In this document: in pieces, positions 34,991 to 46,238 of the stretch
Numbering within the stretch: the first letter of the stretch is position 1
How the letters are laid out: every line of letters starts with the position of its first letter
From: Larix kaempferi
Lineage: Eukaryota; Streptophyta; Pinopsida; Pinales; Pinaceae
DNA length: 64,000 nucleotides
Direction of reading: 5' to 3'
Assembly: GCA_027924585.1 (NCBI GenBank)
Contig: BSBM01000140.1
Span: forward strand, 7,022,001 to 7,086,000
Program-made: the position numbers and the translations under genes
Notes under the pieces: generated by a model
Told to the model about the DNA's origin: nothing
Seen by the model: the letters and a program-made list of their open reading frames with translations, nothing else
Databases searched by the model: none

Positions 34991-35839
34991 GGATGGGTTT
35001 TGGTAAGTTCAGAGCGGATGAAGAATGATCAGAATGAGGCAGGGTCTATGCAGGGGGTAGATTTAAAACAAGGGCCATTTGGACAACTCAACAATCGTGG
35101 AGAGAGATCTCACACGTACGAGTGATACACCATAATTTGAGCTACCTTGAGTCGTGTGCCACCTTAGAGATATGTAATTATGAATTTATATGGTTTTTAA
35201 TGTATTCAACCATGTCCAAAGTAAAACTTTGGACATGTTGAACATAAATTTTATGAGGGACATAATTACACATGAAAGACCGTAATGCTTCAGTGTATGA
35301 ATGATAAGTGGCACGATAACTCTTAAATGGAGGATAAGAATCATAAAACAACGCCCAAAATGTATGACTGACCAAGTTATTTGATAAGACAGGATGAGTA
35401 TGGAAAGATAGCATTTTAATTCGATCCTTGTTATGACTCATTAGTTAGATATATCAAAAAAATAAAAAAAATTAAATGCCTTGGCATAATATTATTTCAA
35501 GCTATGGTTTCATTCAATACTCCCTTCAGATCGCTATTTATTTGCCTCGTTCGTCATTTTATTCGAATCGTCATTCGACCCTTCATTCAACCCTTCATAC
35601 AGACCTTTGTAAAAAAACATGTTTTGATGTATCTGGTTGCTACTGATTATCCAGAGAATTTTTCTGGAATTTATCAGTACACCAGAGATGTTGTAAACCT
35701 ACTTTTTTGGAACTTTTAAGTCACGTTCTTTCTTCTTTGATCAAAACGAGCTTCTTTCTACTTCTTGCATTATCCTAAAAACACCTATTATTTTACCAGA
35801 AATACGTGATCTTTTTCATTAATATTGAGAGAGTAAAAC
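34991..35839. other. Unassigned DNA between two minus-strand elements
   Basis: It may hold the 5' leader of the ORF at 34990 or the 3' LTR of the element ending near 35840, but no pair of LTR ends can be matched. A run of CATTCGACC/CATTCAACCC-like motifs lies at 35560-35610. Confidence 0.35.
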
Positions 35840-36383
35840 AGTTTTGAATCTCCCCCAAACCGAAAATATGGCATGTCCTCAAGCCATCAAAGAAAAATTA
35901 ATCAATATTCAAATATTTTTAATTGAAAAATTTGCCAATAGATCCAAAAAATGCTGCAATAATAGAAGAAAATAGAATATCAACTAGTAAAGATAGATGA
36001 TTCAGATATGTACATTCATAAAAAAAAACAACACAATAGTGCTTAAGAGGATCATATAAAAAATGATAGGATGATTGTTGTAAAGATATTGCCATAGGAA
36101 AACTAGTCATCCATGATTCATTGTAAAAATTTCTTGTCATCTGAAGAATATATATAAGGTTCACTGTAGAGTTCACGAGACTTCTATAGTTATGGGTCCC
36201 ATTTCTAGGATAAACATATCCTAGGTAATGTGTGAATTAGATGATAGGGTCCAAGTCCAACTTACAACTATTCTCTAATGACAGTATAAATAACTGGCCT
36301 GAACATGTGTTTGTATACTCAGGGGTTTTATGAGCCATGTGGATAGCAATGCATTAACCAAACCTCTTTTACCCGATATTGTC

Positions 36384-36575
36384 CCACTGCCAGCAGGCTT
36401 GTTCAGCACCCCGACAGGTTTATCTTGGTACCATGCAAGCATAGCCCCACTGCTAGTGAGCCTGTTCGGTACCTCGACGGGCTTACTTGCACTTACCGAG
36501 ATTCCTTCTTTTGTTAGATATTGCTTAGCATAGACCCGCTTCCAGCAGGCCTGTTCAGTACCCGGGTGGGTTTGC
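36384..36575. repeat. Degenerate tandem repeat, three units
   Basis: CCACTGCCAGCAGGCTTGTTC-like units followed by CCCGACAGGTTT variants recur at about 36385, 36448 and 36535. On the minus strand they encode Pro/Val/Gly peptides such as KPVGVLNKPAGSG, but the frame is not conserved across all units. Confidence 0.7.
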
Positions 36576-37376
36576 ATTGTATAATGGTATATGTGTATAT
36601 TTTTGTAAGGAAGACGGTTGGCACTAGAGTGTGCTAAGCCTACTAAACACATAATTCAAAAATTTTAGAACGACCCTTTATGAGTAAATTTTTGTTAAAG
36701 ATGGACTATATTATAGATCATGTCAAAAGATAATAACCTAAAGCTATTCTTCAACTTTTTTGTCTATCTTCTTCATTAAAAAGTCAATAACGTTCCCCAC
36801 AAAAATAGAAATGTCATTCCCTTTTGAGCTACCTTTTTAAAGATGCTTTGAGAGACAAGTTTTGATAATGAGTCTAGGATGACTAGTAGTCCATAAGTGT
36901 AAGATAGAGCTTTTTGAAAATCATAGAAATTAAGGTAGGTTCTTAAACAACTATTCTGATAAGGAATCATAAATGTACATGTCTGAATCATATATCATAT
37001 GTAGAATCACACAAGAAAGTGGGTAAGGATGACACTTTCAATTTTCAATTTCCAACAATAATCAAAGAAGAAAGAGAATTTATAAGTATTTTTAAAGCAC
37101 CTCCTTTTTCAAGTATTGCATGAGATGCTTGTGAGGTTCTTGTAATCATACTACAAAACCACTTGTTAGATGATTCAAATTTATTCAAAATAAACATATA
37201 TGTACAAAAAGAAAGGAGAAAGAGTCTTCCTATTTTAATTGGAAAAATCTCATAAGTTTGATCATACCAATGAGCTTTCTGTAAGAATGCAATCAATTGT
37301 TAGAACTGACTCTTTGTTATTGAGAACCAAGAACATATTTACATGTATATACCAACGAAGATAATCCAAAAATAAT

Positions 37377-37705
37377 TCAAAGATCAGGAGAAGGAGGAAT
37401 GACTTCCTCTTCTACCAATTTTATCTCCTTCTGTTGGAAGATATTTTTAACAAAATTTTGTTTAGATATTGGTTGATGATAAGGTCTAAGTCTATGTCCA
37501 TTTACAACAAGGGAGATTTGCGAATCATCAATTGTTTTGACTTCCTCATTCTCTTCTTGGATAACAATTGATGACTTGGGCTCATCTTGCATAACTCTTC
37601 CAAACCGCAGTTGAATCTCATGTATTGGTGTGGTCGCAACGGAATATGATGGAAGAGATAACAACCCAATGCTATTAAAAGCTTGGGTTGGTTTATGGTT
37701 AGAAT
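37377..37705 (-). pseudogene. Gypsy polyprotein remnant joining a gag/protease-linker-like and an integrase-tail-like segment
   Basis: The minus-strand frame carries ATTPIHEIQLRFGRVMQDEP, then an acidic stretch, then SLVVNGHRLRPYHQP, and stops at 37377. The first motif resembles linkers between gag and protease in plant gypsy elements; the VNGHRLRPY motif resembles the extreme C-terminus of gypsy integrases. If both readings are right, everything between has been lost. The frame is open for 109 codons. Attribution is from memory of family patterns. Confidence 0.4.
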
Positions 37706-38436
37706 TGTTAGGATATCTCATCATTCAGTATGTACTTTACATGCATGCATGCATTCTGCATGCATTGCATGCACCTGCATGCATTGCATGCACCTACATG
37801 CTGCCCAGTCACCAGTTTGATACCTCCAGCACCTAGTCCCTAGTATTCTAGCACTCGGGAGCTAATTTCCACTCATATTTATCCCTCCTAGCCAGGGAGG
37901 CACCCACTTCTCACCTTCCACTGCAGAAGGGCGCCTTTTCTCACCTACCAGTCAGTTTCACTTCAGTTAGTTAGTTATCTTTCCTTGATTTGAGGCTAGA
38001 CTGACTCCTAACTGTTGTTACCACTCTGATTGACCTCCGATGAGCCTTGAATACCTATTCTGAGTACAGTTATCTCCTCATGCACCCTCCACTAAGCCTC
38101 CATCCCTACATTAGTGCCACTTACCATCAGTTACACTTTTTACACTCAGTTAGACTCAGTTTGACACCTGTCTGATAGTTCCTTGTGCATTAATGACCAC
38201 CACTAATTGATGATGAGGACTCCTAGTTGGAGACAAGATATTCCATGCAGTATATTCAAATGATCTCCTTGGATAATTCGAATTTCTCACTCATTGTGAG
38301 AGTATTGTATTGTAATTCTACAATTCTGGATTATAGAGCACTGATGCATCTCTCTTGCACAGTTTTTACTCCAAATTGTTTTACATCTTTGTGATTGATA
38401 TTCTTTTTCAATAGATCTGCTGTGACTAATTTTACA
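37706..38436 (+). mobile_element. Copia 5' LTR, family B
   Basis: Starts TGTTAGGATATC and ends TAATTTTACA, followed immediately by a variant tRNA-iMet primer site. The 731-bp LTR shares its start, a CATGCA cluster, CAGTTACAC-type repeats and several unique phrases with the LTR pair at 53514 and 55801, so these are one family. No 3' LTR of this copy is present. Confidence 0.85.
37740..37802. promoter_or_regulatory. Dense CATGCA (RY motif) cluster in copia LTR U3
   Basis: About seven CATGCA hexamers, several overlapping as CATGCATGCATGCA, fall within 63 bp near the LTR start. CATGCA is the RY element bound by B3-domain seed regulators (ABI3/FUS3/LEC2 class). The family B LTR at 53514 has four, and the one at 55801 has at least two. 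Regulatory use is inference. Confidence 0.5.
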
Positions 38437-38449
38437 TGGCATCAGATCC
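38437..38449 (+). other. Primer binding site (tRNA-iMet type, two mismatches)
   Basis: TGGCATCAGATCC differs at two bases from the usual TGGTATCAGAGCC. It abuts the LTR end. Confidence 0.75.
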
Positions 38450-38804
38450 ATTGCAGGGACAAGATATATCTCCTACAGGTGTTCTACATGAAGAATTAAG
38501 TGAGTTTGTTCAAAATTACTGAAGTTTTGGCATGCAAAATCTCATGTGCATGCAAAGCCATAAATACAGTCCAATCCACTCCAGAAGCTTGAGTTTTCCA
38601 CATAATTCCTGGATTTGATACATTAGATCCATTCAAGCTTGCTTGAACTCCAATCGCAAGTTTGATGCAACTCTAAAAGGGTGGATTGTTCGACCTTACT
38701 ATTCTTGTTTTGATTGTGATTTCCAGGTTTATCATCTCCATCAAGTGCATTCGCGATCTTGTGATTTGCAGGTTCTTCTCCATCAATTGCACTCGCCATT
38801 AGTG

Positions 38805-41800
38805 ATGGAATACTCTTCTTCAAAGCCTATGCTAACTCCTTTCAATTATTTTGATTGGAAAGGAGACATGGAGATCATATTGCGCTCTAAAGGGTTCTAT
38901 AGAGTCACAATGGGCCTCAAATTGGAGCCAAACACATTTCTTGAGAAAACAAAACACTTCAATAAGCTTGGTGAAGCTTATGGTCTTCTTTGCCTCGCCA
39001 TCTCCAAGGATATTCACTTCCATCTCAATGGATTGAACTCTCCAAAGGCAGTATGGGAGCAACTTGACAAATTTTTTGGCAAGCAGGACGAGCTTAGGGA
39101 TTTTCAATTGGAAAATGAATTGATTGCTCTTAGTCCTGAGAATTTCGAGACCATCAATGAGTTTTTCACAAAATTCAAGCACTTGGCCTTGCAGTTGAAG
39201 AACAGTGGAGTTTTTAAAGAGGATAAACAATTGATCCTATCCATTCTTTCAAAGCTTGCTAAATATTTCTCGATATTTGTCTCTAATTTCAATTCTGGTC
39301 GGCTAACTACACCGAATTGGAAGATGCCTACCTTGAATGCCTTCATTGAATCTGTTACCAAAGAGCATGAAAAGTTGATTCAAATGGGGTCCATAAGCTC
39401 CAAATATTTATCCCTATTTGTTCAAGGATCCAAGAATTCGAATGGAAAAGGAAAGCAAAAGAAAGAGAAGACCAAATTCGAACCTAACAAGCAAAGAGAG
39501 AAAAGCAAGCAATTAGATGCACCATCCGGTTCAAGGAACAAGCAAAAGGGTAAAGAGGGTAAGGAAAAATCTAAATGTTCATATTGCAACCATGGATTTC
39601 ATCCTGAAATTTCATCCATGAAGAAAACAATAGATCAAATGGCCCTCCTTTTGGAAAATAACAACATATGTCTTCCTGACGGTGCACAGAAGAAGGATAG
39701 AAATGATGATCATGAAAGAGGTCGAGCACTCATGGCAACTGTTTCAAAACCCACCACTCTACTAATAGATTCCGGTGCCTCAAATCATATGGCTGCAAAT
39801 ATTGACTCCTTCTCTTCATTCGATCCAAACAGCTCCATCCCCATCCATTTGGGAGATGACTCAAAAATTTCTTCAAAGGGTAAAGGTACCATCCATTTAG
39901 AGCATGGAAGTTTTCAAAATGTTCTCTATGTTCCTTCCTTGGCTTCAAATCTACTTTCTATGTATCAAATGAAATAGATAGATGAACTGAAGCAAGTTAC
40001 ATTCATCCCTAACAAAGTTGAAATTTCAGATATTAAAAGTGGAAGACTTATTGCAGTCGAAAAGGAAAACCACACTGTAAAATACTATGAGTTTTCTCAC
40101 TTTGTGCCGCTTGAAAATCCTACTACTCTCCTCACTCATGGAAACAAGGTTAGAAGGCTTTGAAATGAAAGGTTTGGACACCTTAATTACAAGTATTTGC
40201 TTCTGTTACAACAGAAATCCATGGTTGATGGTCTTCCGCAACTCCGTTCCTCGAAGGGAATTTGCCCCGCTTGCATTGTTGGGAAGCACCCTGAGCACAA
40301 GTTCAACCACAACAAAGCTAGAAGAGCTTCTACTATTTTGGGCCTCATACATTCTGATATCAGTGGTCCACTTCCAAATATGTCCATGAATAGTTCAAGG
40401 TATTTTTTGACATTCATCGATGACTTCTCCTGCTTTACTTGGGTATTTTTTCCCAAAAACAAGTTAGAAGAGCTTGGAAAATTCAATGATTTTAAGGCTT
40501 CTGTTGAGATGGCAACTGAGAGAAAGATCAAAGATCTTATATCTTATAATGGTGGAGAATATATCAGGACTGAGTTGCTGCAAATTTTTGCTAAAAGCGG
40601 AATTCAGATCCAACATACAGCTCCCTACACACCCCAGCAGAATGGTGTAGCGAAAAGGAAGAATCGGTCACTGAAAGAGATGGCTACCTGCATGCTTGAG
40701 TCAAAAGGTTTGGCTGCAAATATTTGGGCTGAAGCCATGAATGTTGCTGCATACATTCATAACTGAGTTCCACATTCATCTGTGAAAGGTAAAAATCCTT
40801 TCGAAGCATTCACTGGTCGCAAATCGGATGTGTCCAATTTGAGGGTTTTTGGCTCCACTGCATGGGCTAGAATTCCTTCTGATAAGAGAAAGGATTTGGA
40901 TCCACAAAGTATTGAATGTATCCTAAGAGGATATGGGGAAGAATCAAAATCATATAAACTCATGAATATCAGATCCAAAAAGATATTCATAGAGCGAAGT
41001 GTGAAGTTTGAAGAACCGCTGCCAGATCTGAAACTAGTTGAGGAAAACATTTTCAATCCGCGACCTCCGCAAGAAGAAGATTCGAGAGAATATGAAGAAA
41101 GCATTGGATTTGATATTTATGGTATTTTATCAAAATTTGATGGCCATGACATATCAGGTTCATAATCCAACCATAATGATCATCCTTAGTTACCAAAGTC
41201 GGCCCAAAACACTCTACAATTTGCTGCTCCAAACATTGGAAATCTTGTTGATCCAAAGAGCAGACTATCAAAGGCCAGGTATGGCTCTTTCATTTTCTGA
41301 TCCATTATTATCTGAAATTTTTTATTTGATGATTGGTTCATATCCCAAATCATACTATCATGCCCACCGAGATCCACGATGGCAAACTGCCATGGATGAA
41401 GAGTACAGTTCTCTTCAAAAGAACAATACATGGGAGCTAGTTTGTCTTCCACCTAGAAGAAAGTTTGTCCAATGTAAGTGGATCTACCACACAAAGTTTG
41501 TTGCTGATGGATCTATCAACAAATAAAAATCTAGGTTGGTGGAAAAAGGTTTCCCCCAAGTCCAAGGAGTGGACTACACTGAGACTTTTGCACCAGTTGC
41601 AAAGATGGATTCCATCCACCTAGTTTTGGCCATTTCCACATCCAAGCACTGGGAAGTGCATCAGATGGATGTGAAGAGTACTTTTTTACATGGAGACCTT
41701 TATGAAGAAGTATATATGAATCAACCAAAAGGATACATATCAGATCCATCATTAGTTTGCAGGTTGAAGAAATCTTTGTATGGATTGAAACAGGACCCAA

Positions 41801-42492
41801 GAGCTTGGTACGCAAAGTTGGATTCCTTCCTTCTTTCTCAGAATTTCAAAAGATGCAAATATGATCCAAATGTGTACCTACAGAAAGTTAAAGGTAATTT
41901 TCTGATTTTTGTTTTATATGTTGATGATCTTCTCATTACTAGTAGCACTCTCCTTACAATCAACAAGCTAAAAACCGCTTTAAATCTAGCTTTTGATATG
42001 AGCGATTTGGGCTTGCTTAAGCAATTTTTGGGCTTGGAGATAGCTCAAAATTTTTATGGGATCACATTGTATTAGAAAAAGTATGCTAAAGACCTGATAT
42101 TAAAGACTAATATGGCAGAATGTAAGGATGCTCTATTTCCATTCCTCTCAGGAATCAGTCTTGAGGAAGGAAATTCCACACCGCTTGCAGATTGCACTAT
42201 GTATCGACAGTTGATTGGTTCACTACTTTACTTGAAACACTCAAGGCCTGATATTTCATATGACGTGAGTGTTGTATCAAGGCACGAGCAGTAGCCACAT
42301 GAGCTTCATTGGCGGGAAGCCAAGCGGATATTGCAGTATGTGCAAGGTACAAGACATTTTGGCATACATTATGCTGCAGATTCTGAGCTAGATTTCATTG
42401 GTTTTACTGATTCAGATTGGGCGGGTGATAGCATAGATAGAAATTCCACTTCCAGATATGTTTTCATGATTTCCCATGGCCCTATTTGCTGT
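38805..42492 (+). pseudogene. Copia gag-pol polyprotein, truncated in RNase H
   Basis: The ATG at 38805 opens gag (MEYSSSKPMLTPFNYFDWKG; long capsid domain; KSKCSYCNHGFH knuckle with its last Cys changed to Ser). Protease follows, with LLIDSGASNHM near 39760. Integrase has GICPACIVGK near 40260, HSDISGPLP, and PYTPQQNGVAKRKNR. RT has MDVKSTFLHG, SLYGLKQDPRAWY and YVDDLL near 41916. RNase H has GFTDSDWAGD and stops matching at GPIC. One frame holds to about 41165, then shifts to the +1 frame by 41280. Stops occur at 39975, about 40159, 40764, 41163, 41524, 42073 and 42292. In integrase the second Asp (SYNGGEY) and the Glu (GVAKRK) of the DDE triad are substituted. Confidence 0.93.
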
Positions 42493-42499
42493 TTTTTCA

Positions 42500-42625
42500 A
42501 ATTCTCATGACTTTTAGGGGGTTTTTAAATAATCACCTTCGAAAACACCTTTAGGGGGGGGTTTAAATAACCTCCTTCAAAAACACCTTTGGGGGGGGTC
42601 TTTTTAGAACCTCCCCCAAAAGTCC
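42500..42625. mobile_element. CACTA-like subterminal GC-rich repeats (fragment)
   Basis: Three spaced runs (AGGGGGTTTTTAAATAA, AGGGGGGGGTTTAAATAACC, GGGGGGGGTC...ACCTCCCCC) alternate with AAAACACCT. The segment resembles the terminal repeats at 57198-57480, sharing TTCTCATRACTTTTRG with them. It truncates the copia RNase H. No CACTA terminus is visible here. Confidence 0.4.
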
Positions 42626-42719
42626 TCATTGTTAATTTCTTGGTTGATATTTCATGTAGTGAACAAATTACTTAGTTGATAGATTATATAGTGAACAAAT
42701 TACTTGGTAATTACTAACA

Positions 42720-43025
42720 CATATTAATGATTTTTGCATTGTATACAATGAATGCATTGAGTACTTTGAACTTGATGGATAAATAACTCAAGTAGTTGAG
42801 TGCTTTGAGCTTCATTCATGAAGGAGGGATGAGATCTTCCAAATGTTTTTTGGTTGAATGGGATAGCTCAAGTGTTTGAGTGCTTTAAACTTAATGTAGG
42901 GCTTTCTTGAGTGGTTGAGTGATTTGAGCTTCGAGCATGAGGCTGGGACGAGATGTTTCAAACAAGTTTGAACATGATAGGCTAGCTAGAATGTTTGAGT
43001 GCTTTGAGCTTCATCAACAGAAATA
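42720..43025. repeat. Degenerate tandem repeat, GAGTGCTTTGAGCTTCAT type
   Basis: Four units with the phrase (AAGT)(G/A)(G/T)TTGAGTGCTTTGAGCTT recur near 42790, 42857, 42911 and 42990, spaced roughly 55-80 bp and partly arranged as longer pairs. No coding frame is kept. Confidence 0.7.
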
Positions 43026-43407
43026 AATCTGAAGATATGAAGATATGTCTCAAAAATTATTCTTTTCAAGAAGATTTTGGTGCACATACAATGATGATTT
43101 TTGAGCTTGTAAAAAATCAAAACTAGATAATCAAGAACTCATAATCCATGAAGAGGCGATATAGAAAGAAGTTGAAGACCTAGAAGCACATAACCATAGT
43201 TCCATAAAACAAAATCCTTGAGCCAAATAACTCACCACACTGAAAATGCGAGAAGGCTCTCCCATGTGGTAGATTAAATGCACTGAATGCCATGTGCTTG
43301 ATACATTGAAGGTTGTCTAGACCAGTGTTGCAAACATCGACTGAGAAATAGCGATGTTCCGAGAAATCACGATTTTTGCTGCTTGCTAATTTTTTCTCAA
43401 AAAATAG

Positions 43408-43550
43408 GCTAAAAAATCAGTCCAACCGATTTTTTCCGCGATATTATCGATTTTTTTTTAGATATTGTCGATTTTTTTCCCGATTTATTCCGAGATATTG
43501 TTGATTTTTTCCCGATTTATCCCGAGATATTGCCGATTTTTTCTAAAGGT
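43408..43550. repeat. Short tandem repeat around CGATTTTTT / GAGATATTG
   Basis: CCGATTTAT(T/C)CCGAGATATTG(T/C)(T/C)GATTTTTTC occurs twice in tandem, with shorter relatives upstream starting at ACCGATTTTTTCCGCG. Confidence 0.75.
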
Positions 43551-43627
43551 GATTTTTAATTCGTGGAGGGTGGAATGTGAGGAACCTGTTATGAAACTTT
43601 CCCTTGCACAACATTATAATTACGACA

Positions 43628-43745
43628 CTAATTAATTAATTTCAAAGCATTTTTATTTCTTACAACACTAATTAATTAATTTTAGTGCATTCTTATGGCA
43701 CTAATTAATTAATTTCAAAGCATTCTTACAACATTAATTAATCCT
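43628..43745. repeat. AATTAATTAATT-containing tandem repeat, three units
   Basis: CACTAATTAATTAATTT followed by CAAAGCAT or TAGTGCAT and TTCTTA recurs three times at about 45-55 bp spacing. Confidence 0.7.
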
Positions 43746-43894
43746 CCCTTGTAGAGCATTCAATATCCTAGTCGAACTAATTAATTTAATTTATTATTAT
43801 GATTGATTCATGATGATCATGACATACATTTGTTATTTTTTTTATGAATCGAGAGTTAGGATTCAAGACATGATCCATTTTTTATGTGTGATGT

Positions 43895-44583
43895 TGTTAA
43901 TTTTTCAGAATTTACTTCAATCTGATATAGGATCTTAACTGAGAGAACAACATGTACAACAAATGTATAGCATATCAATCATGGACACAATAATGCAAGC
44001 ACACAAGAGACATAGAGTTTACTTGGGGAAAACCATAAAGGTGAAAAACCCCAATAACTTCCTCAGAGATAGATAGAGCAATGATACAACCCAAGCATAA
44101 GAGATAGATATCTCTTAGCAGTAGCTTCTCCTCCTCCACAAGTGCGCCACTCTCCCGAGAGTGTGAGAGAGAATAGAATGATGAAATAGAGTGCCTTCTG
44201 CACTCTATTTATACTTGACTTGACTTTCCTAATAACCTTTACTAGGTCGGCCTTAACTTAACCACATAACATAATGCTGACTGGGCCGACACCCAATAGG
44301 GTGTTCTAATAACCCTTTGACCCACATGGCCGACCCCCAATAGGGTTGTCTAATAACCCTTCAACCCACATGACTTATACAGGGCCGACCCCAACAAGGT
44401 GGTCTAATAACCCATCAAGTATAAGTTACGACACTTACAATATAAATGACGACACTTCCATATAGAGGAATAATAACATCTCTATAGGAATACAAACACT
44501 TCCGTATAGAGGAATAATACCATCTCTATAGGAGTACAATATACATATATGAAATACATTCCGAAGTTACATATACATCAACA
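43895..44583 (-). mobile_element. Copia LTR family A, minus strand (3' LTR with polypurine tract)
   Basis: On the minus strand it starts TGTTGATGTATATG at 44583 and ends GAAAAATTAACA at 43895, matching the plus-strand LTR at 9449-10049 over its length. Its minus-strand start is preceded by TTAAGAGGGAG (44594-44584), a polypurine tract, so it is the 3' LTR of a minus-strand insertion. TATAAATAG lies at 44213-44205. Extra repeats containing GGCCGACCC(C/A)(A/C)A and TCTAATAACCC make it 88 bp longer than the other copy. Confidence 0.85.
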
Positions 44584-44594
44584 CTCCCTCTTAA
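44584..44594 (-). other. Polypurine tract of family A copia element
   Basis: TTAAGAGGGAG on the minus strand abuts the LTR start TGTTGATG. Confidence 0.65.
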
Positions 44595-46238
44595 CTAGCA
44601 TTTGAAAATATAATTTAAACACATTTCCCAAAGATATTTTCATTGAAAAACAAAGACCTGAACGTTACACTTTGAGATATTTTGAAAACTGTTTCCCTCC
44701 AAAACCGAATACAAACTTTAATTAGTTCAATTTTGTTTTGGATCTACAATATTTTCATTATGTTTATGCACAATTAGAGAATATTGTAGCTTCATATCTC
44801 GATTTTCTTGTGATAAGTTGTGTCTGAACCACTGTATCCTCTTTGCTTGCACTTTCGGGTGGCCCTGCAAATGAGAAAGTGGATCTCAAGTGTACTAGTC
44901 TAGGATTTGATTTTTCAAGCATTGTTCTTTTGAGCCACCGTATCCTCTTGTTTGAAGGAAACAATCCTCTCATTTTTGTTCTTTATTTGCTTAATAAAAT
45001 TGATCAGTTCACTTATTTAATTAATCATTCAAACTATTAAAGAGTGCCTTCAGAATCTTTGATTCTCAAGGTACTCTCAATTAGAGAAGATTTAATGATC
45101 AAAGTGGGAGTAGCAAGCAATTTCAAGCCAAGCTGGTTGTTTTACAAATTGATTATTTTAGCATCTGTTTAAATATAATTTTTATATATGATCAGTTTTC
45201 ATTACTATATTTAATGATCATATAAATGATTTGGTCCTTATCAATATTATCTGTTGGTAACATTGCTTGAATTGGATTTTATAATTTCTTATTTTTCAAC
45301 TAATTTCTTGTGATTTTCATTTTTGAGATTTTTATGATAAAGACATGATTTCTATGACTAAGTTTTATGTTTAATATGTATTTGCTTGGGTTAACTAATT
45401 TATTCCATAATCTATTTAACCCTTAGTAAATATTTATATTATAATAGTCATATTGTAAGCCATGTTTAAATCTTTGTAAACAAATAATCTTAACATTGTA
45501 AATATGATTTTGTAATGACTAAGGCTTGCTTTTGATATCATTTCGAATTATTAAATTCAAATCTTTTGTGTTATGATCATTATGGTAAGTCGAAATTGAT
45601 TTTGACCGAAGACTTAGTTTTTTATAGATATTTATTTTCTATTGATCAATTTTCATTTGTATTGACATGATATTTTCAATTGGCGCTTGTCTATCCTAAG
45701 TACTGACCGTGTCATTTTAAACTATTGATAGGATTTTCTTGTAAATATGATTTAATGGTTTGAGTCATGATGGTCCTAGATTTTGACACCTTCACCATTT
45801 TTTATAAAACTATAAGAAAATGATTATTCATGGTATAGCAGGTTAAGGACTCATATTATCAAAGCTTTGGTTTCATTTTGGTTGCTACCTTATAGCTTCA
45901 TTAAGTTTAATTATAACCTAGAGATGAATTATGAGACATAAATAATTACACCTAATGTCCACGTATAAGTTCCTTCCTGCCAAATCTAGAGCTGGATTTT
46001 TGGAATTGAACATGAATTAATATATCTTGACATCTGTTCAACGTAGATATCTTGGAATTATTACCCTATTTGATGCTCACATCACATTGATAACTTGACT
46101 TAATTCTAGTATCAAGTAATGATTTCAAGTCATATCAATTTGTTTGATAGATACATGAATTGGTTTCGACAGTGGAAATGTCACACGTACGAATGAGTCT
46201 AGGGTTTTTTTTCACAGAAGACGAATAAGGGTTTCATC
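44595..46238. other. AT-rich DNA without recognised genes
   Basis: The first part should be internal sequence of the minus-strand family A copia element, but no pol motif is found on that strand. The right part precedes the ORF at 46239 and could be its leader or LTR. No LTR ends could be paired. Confidence 0.4.

Larger units (their letters stand above)
35840..37705 (-). mobile_element. 3' part of a minus-strand gypsy element (tail of pol to polypurine tract)
   Basis: Read on the minus strand this runs from a pol-tail-like ORF (37705-37377) through non-coding DNA to CATATTTTCGGTTTGGGGGAG at 35871-35850. The last motif matches the polypurine tract at 25950-25939. Similar GAGGACA...TTTGGGGG leaders are common before gypsy 3' LTRs in plants. 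The element is cut off at 37706 by a copia LTR. The start of its own 3' LTR is not clear. Confidence 0.5.

Noticed and set aside
9448-44583. A single 35-kb composite element bounded by the two family A LTRs
   Set aside because: The LTRs are in opposite orientation, and many independent complete or nested elements with their own boundaries lie between them.
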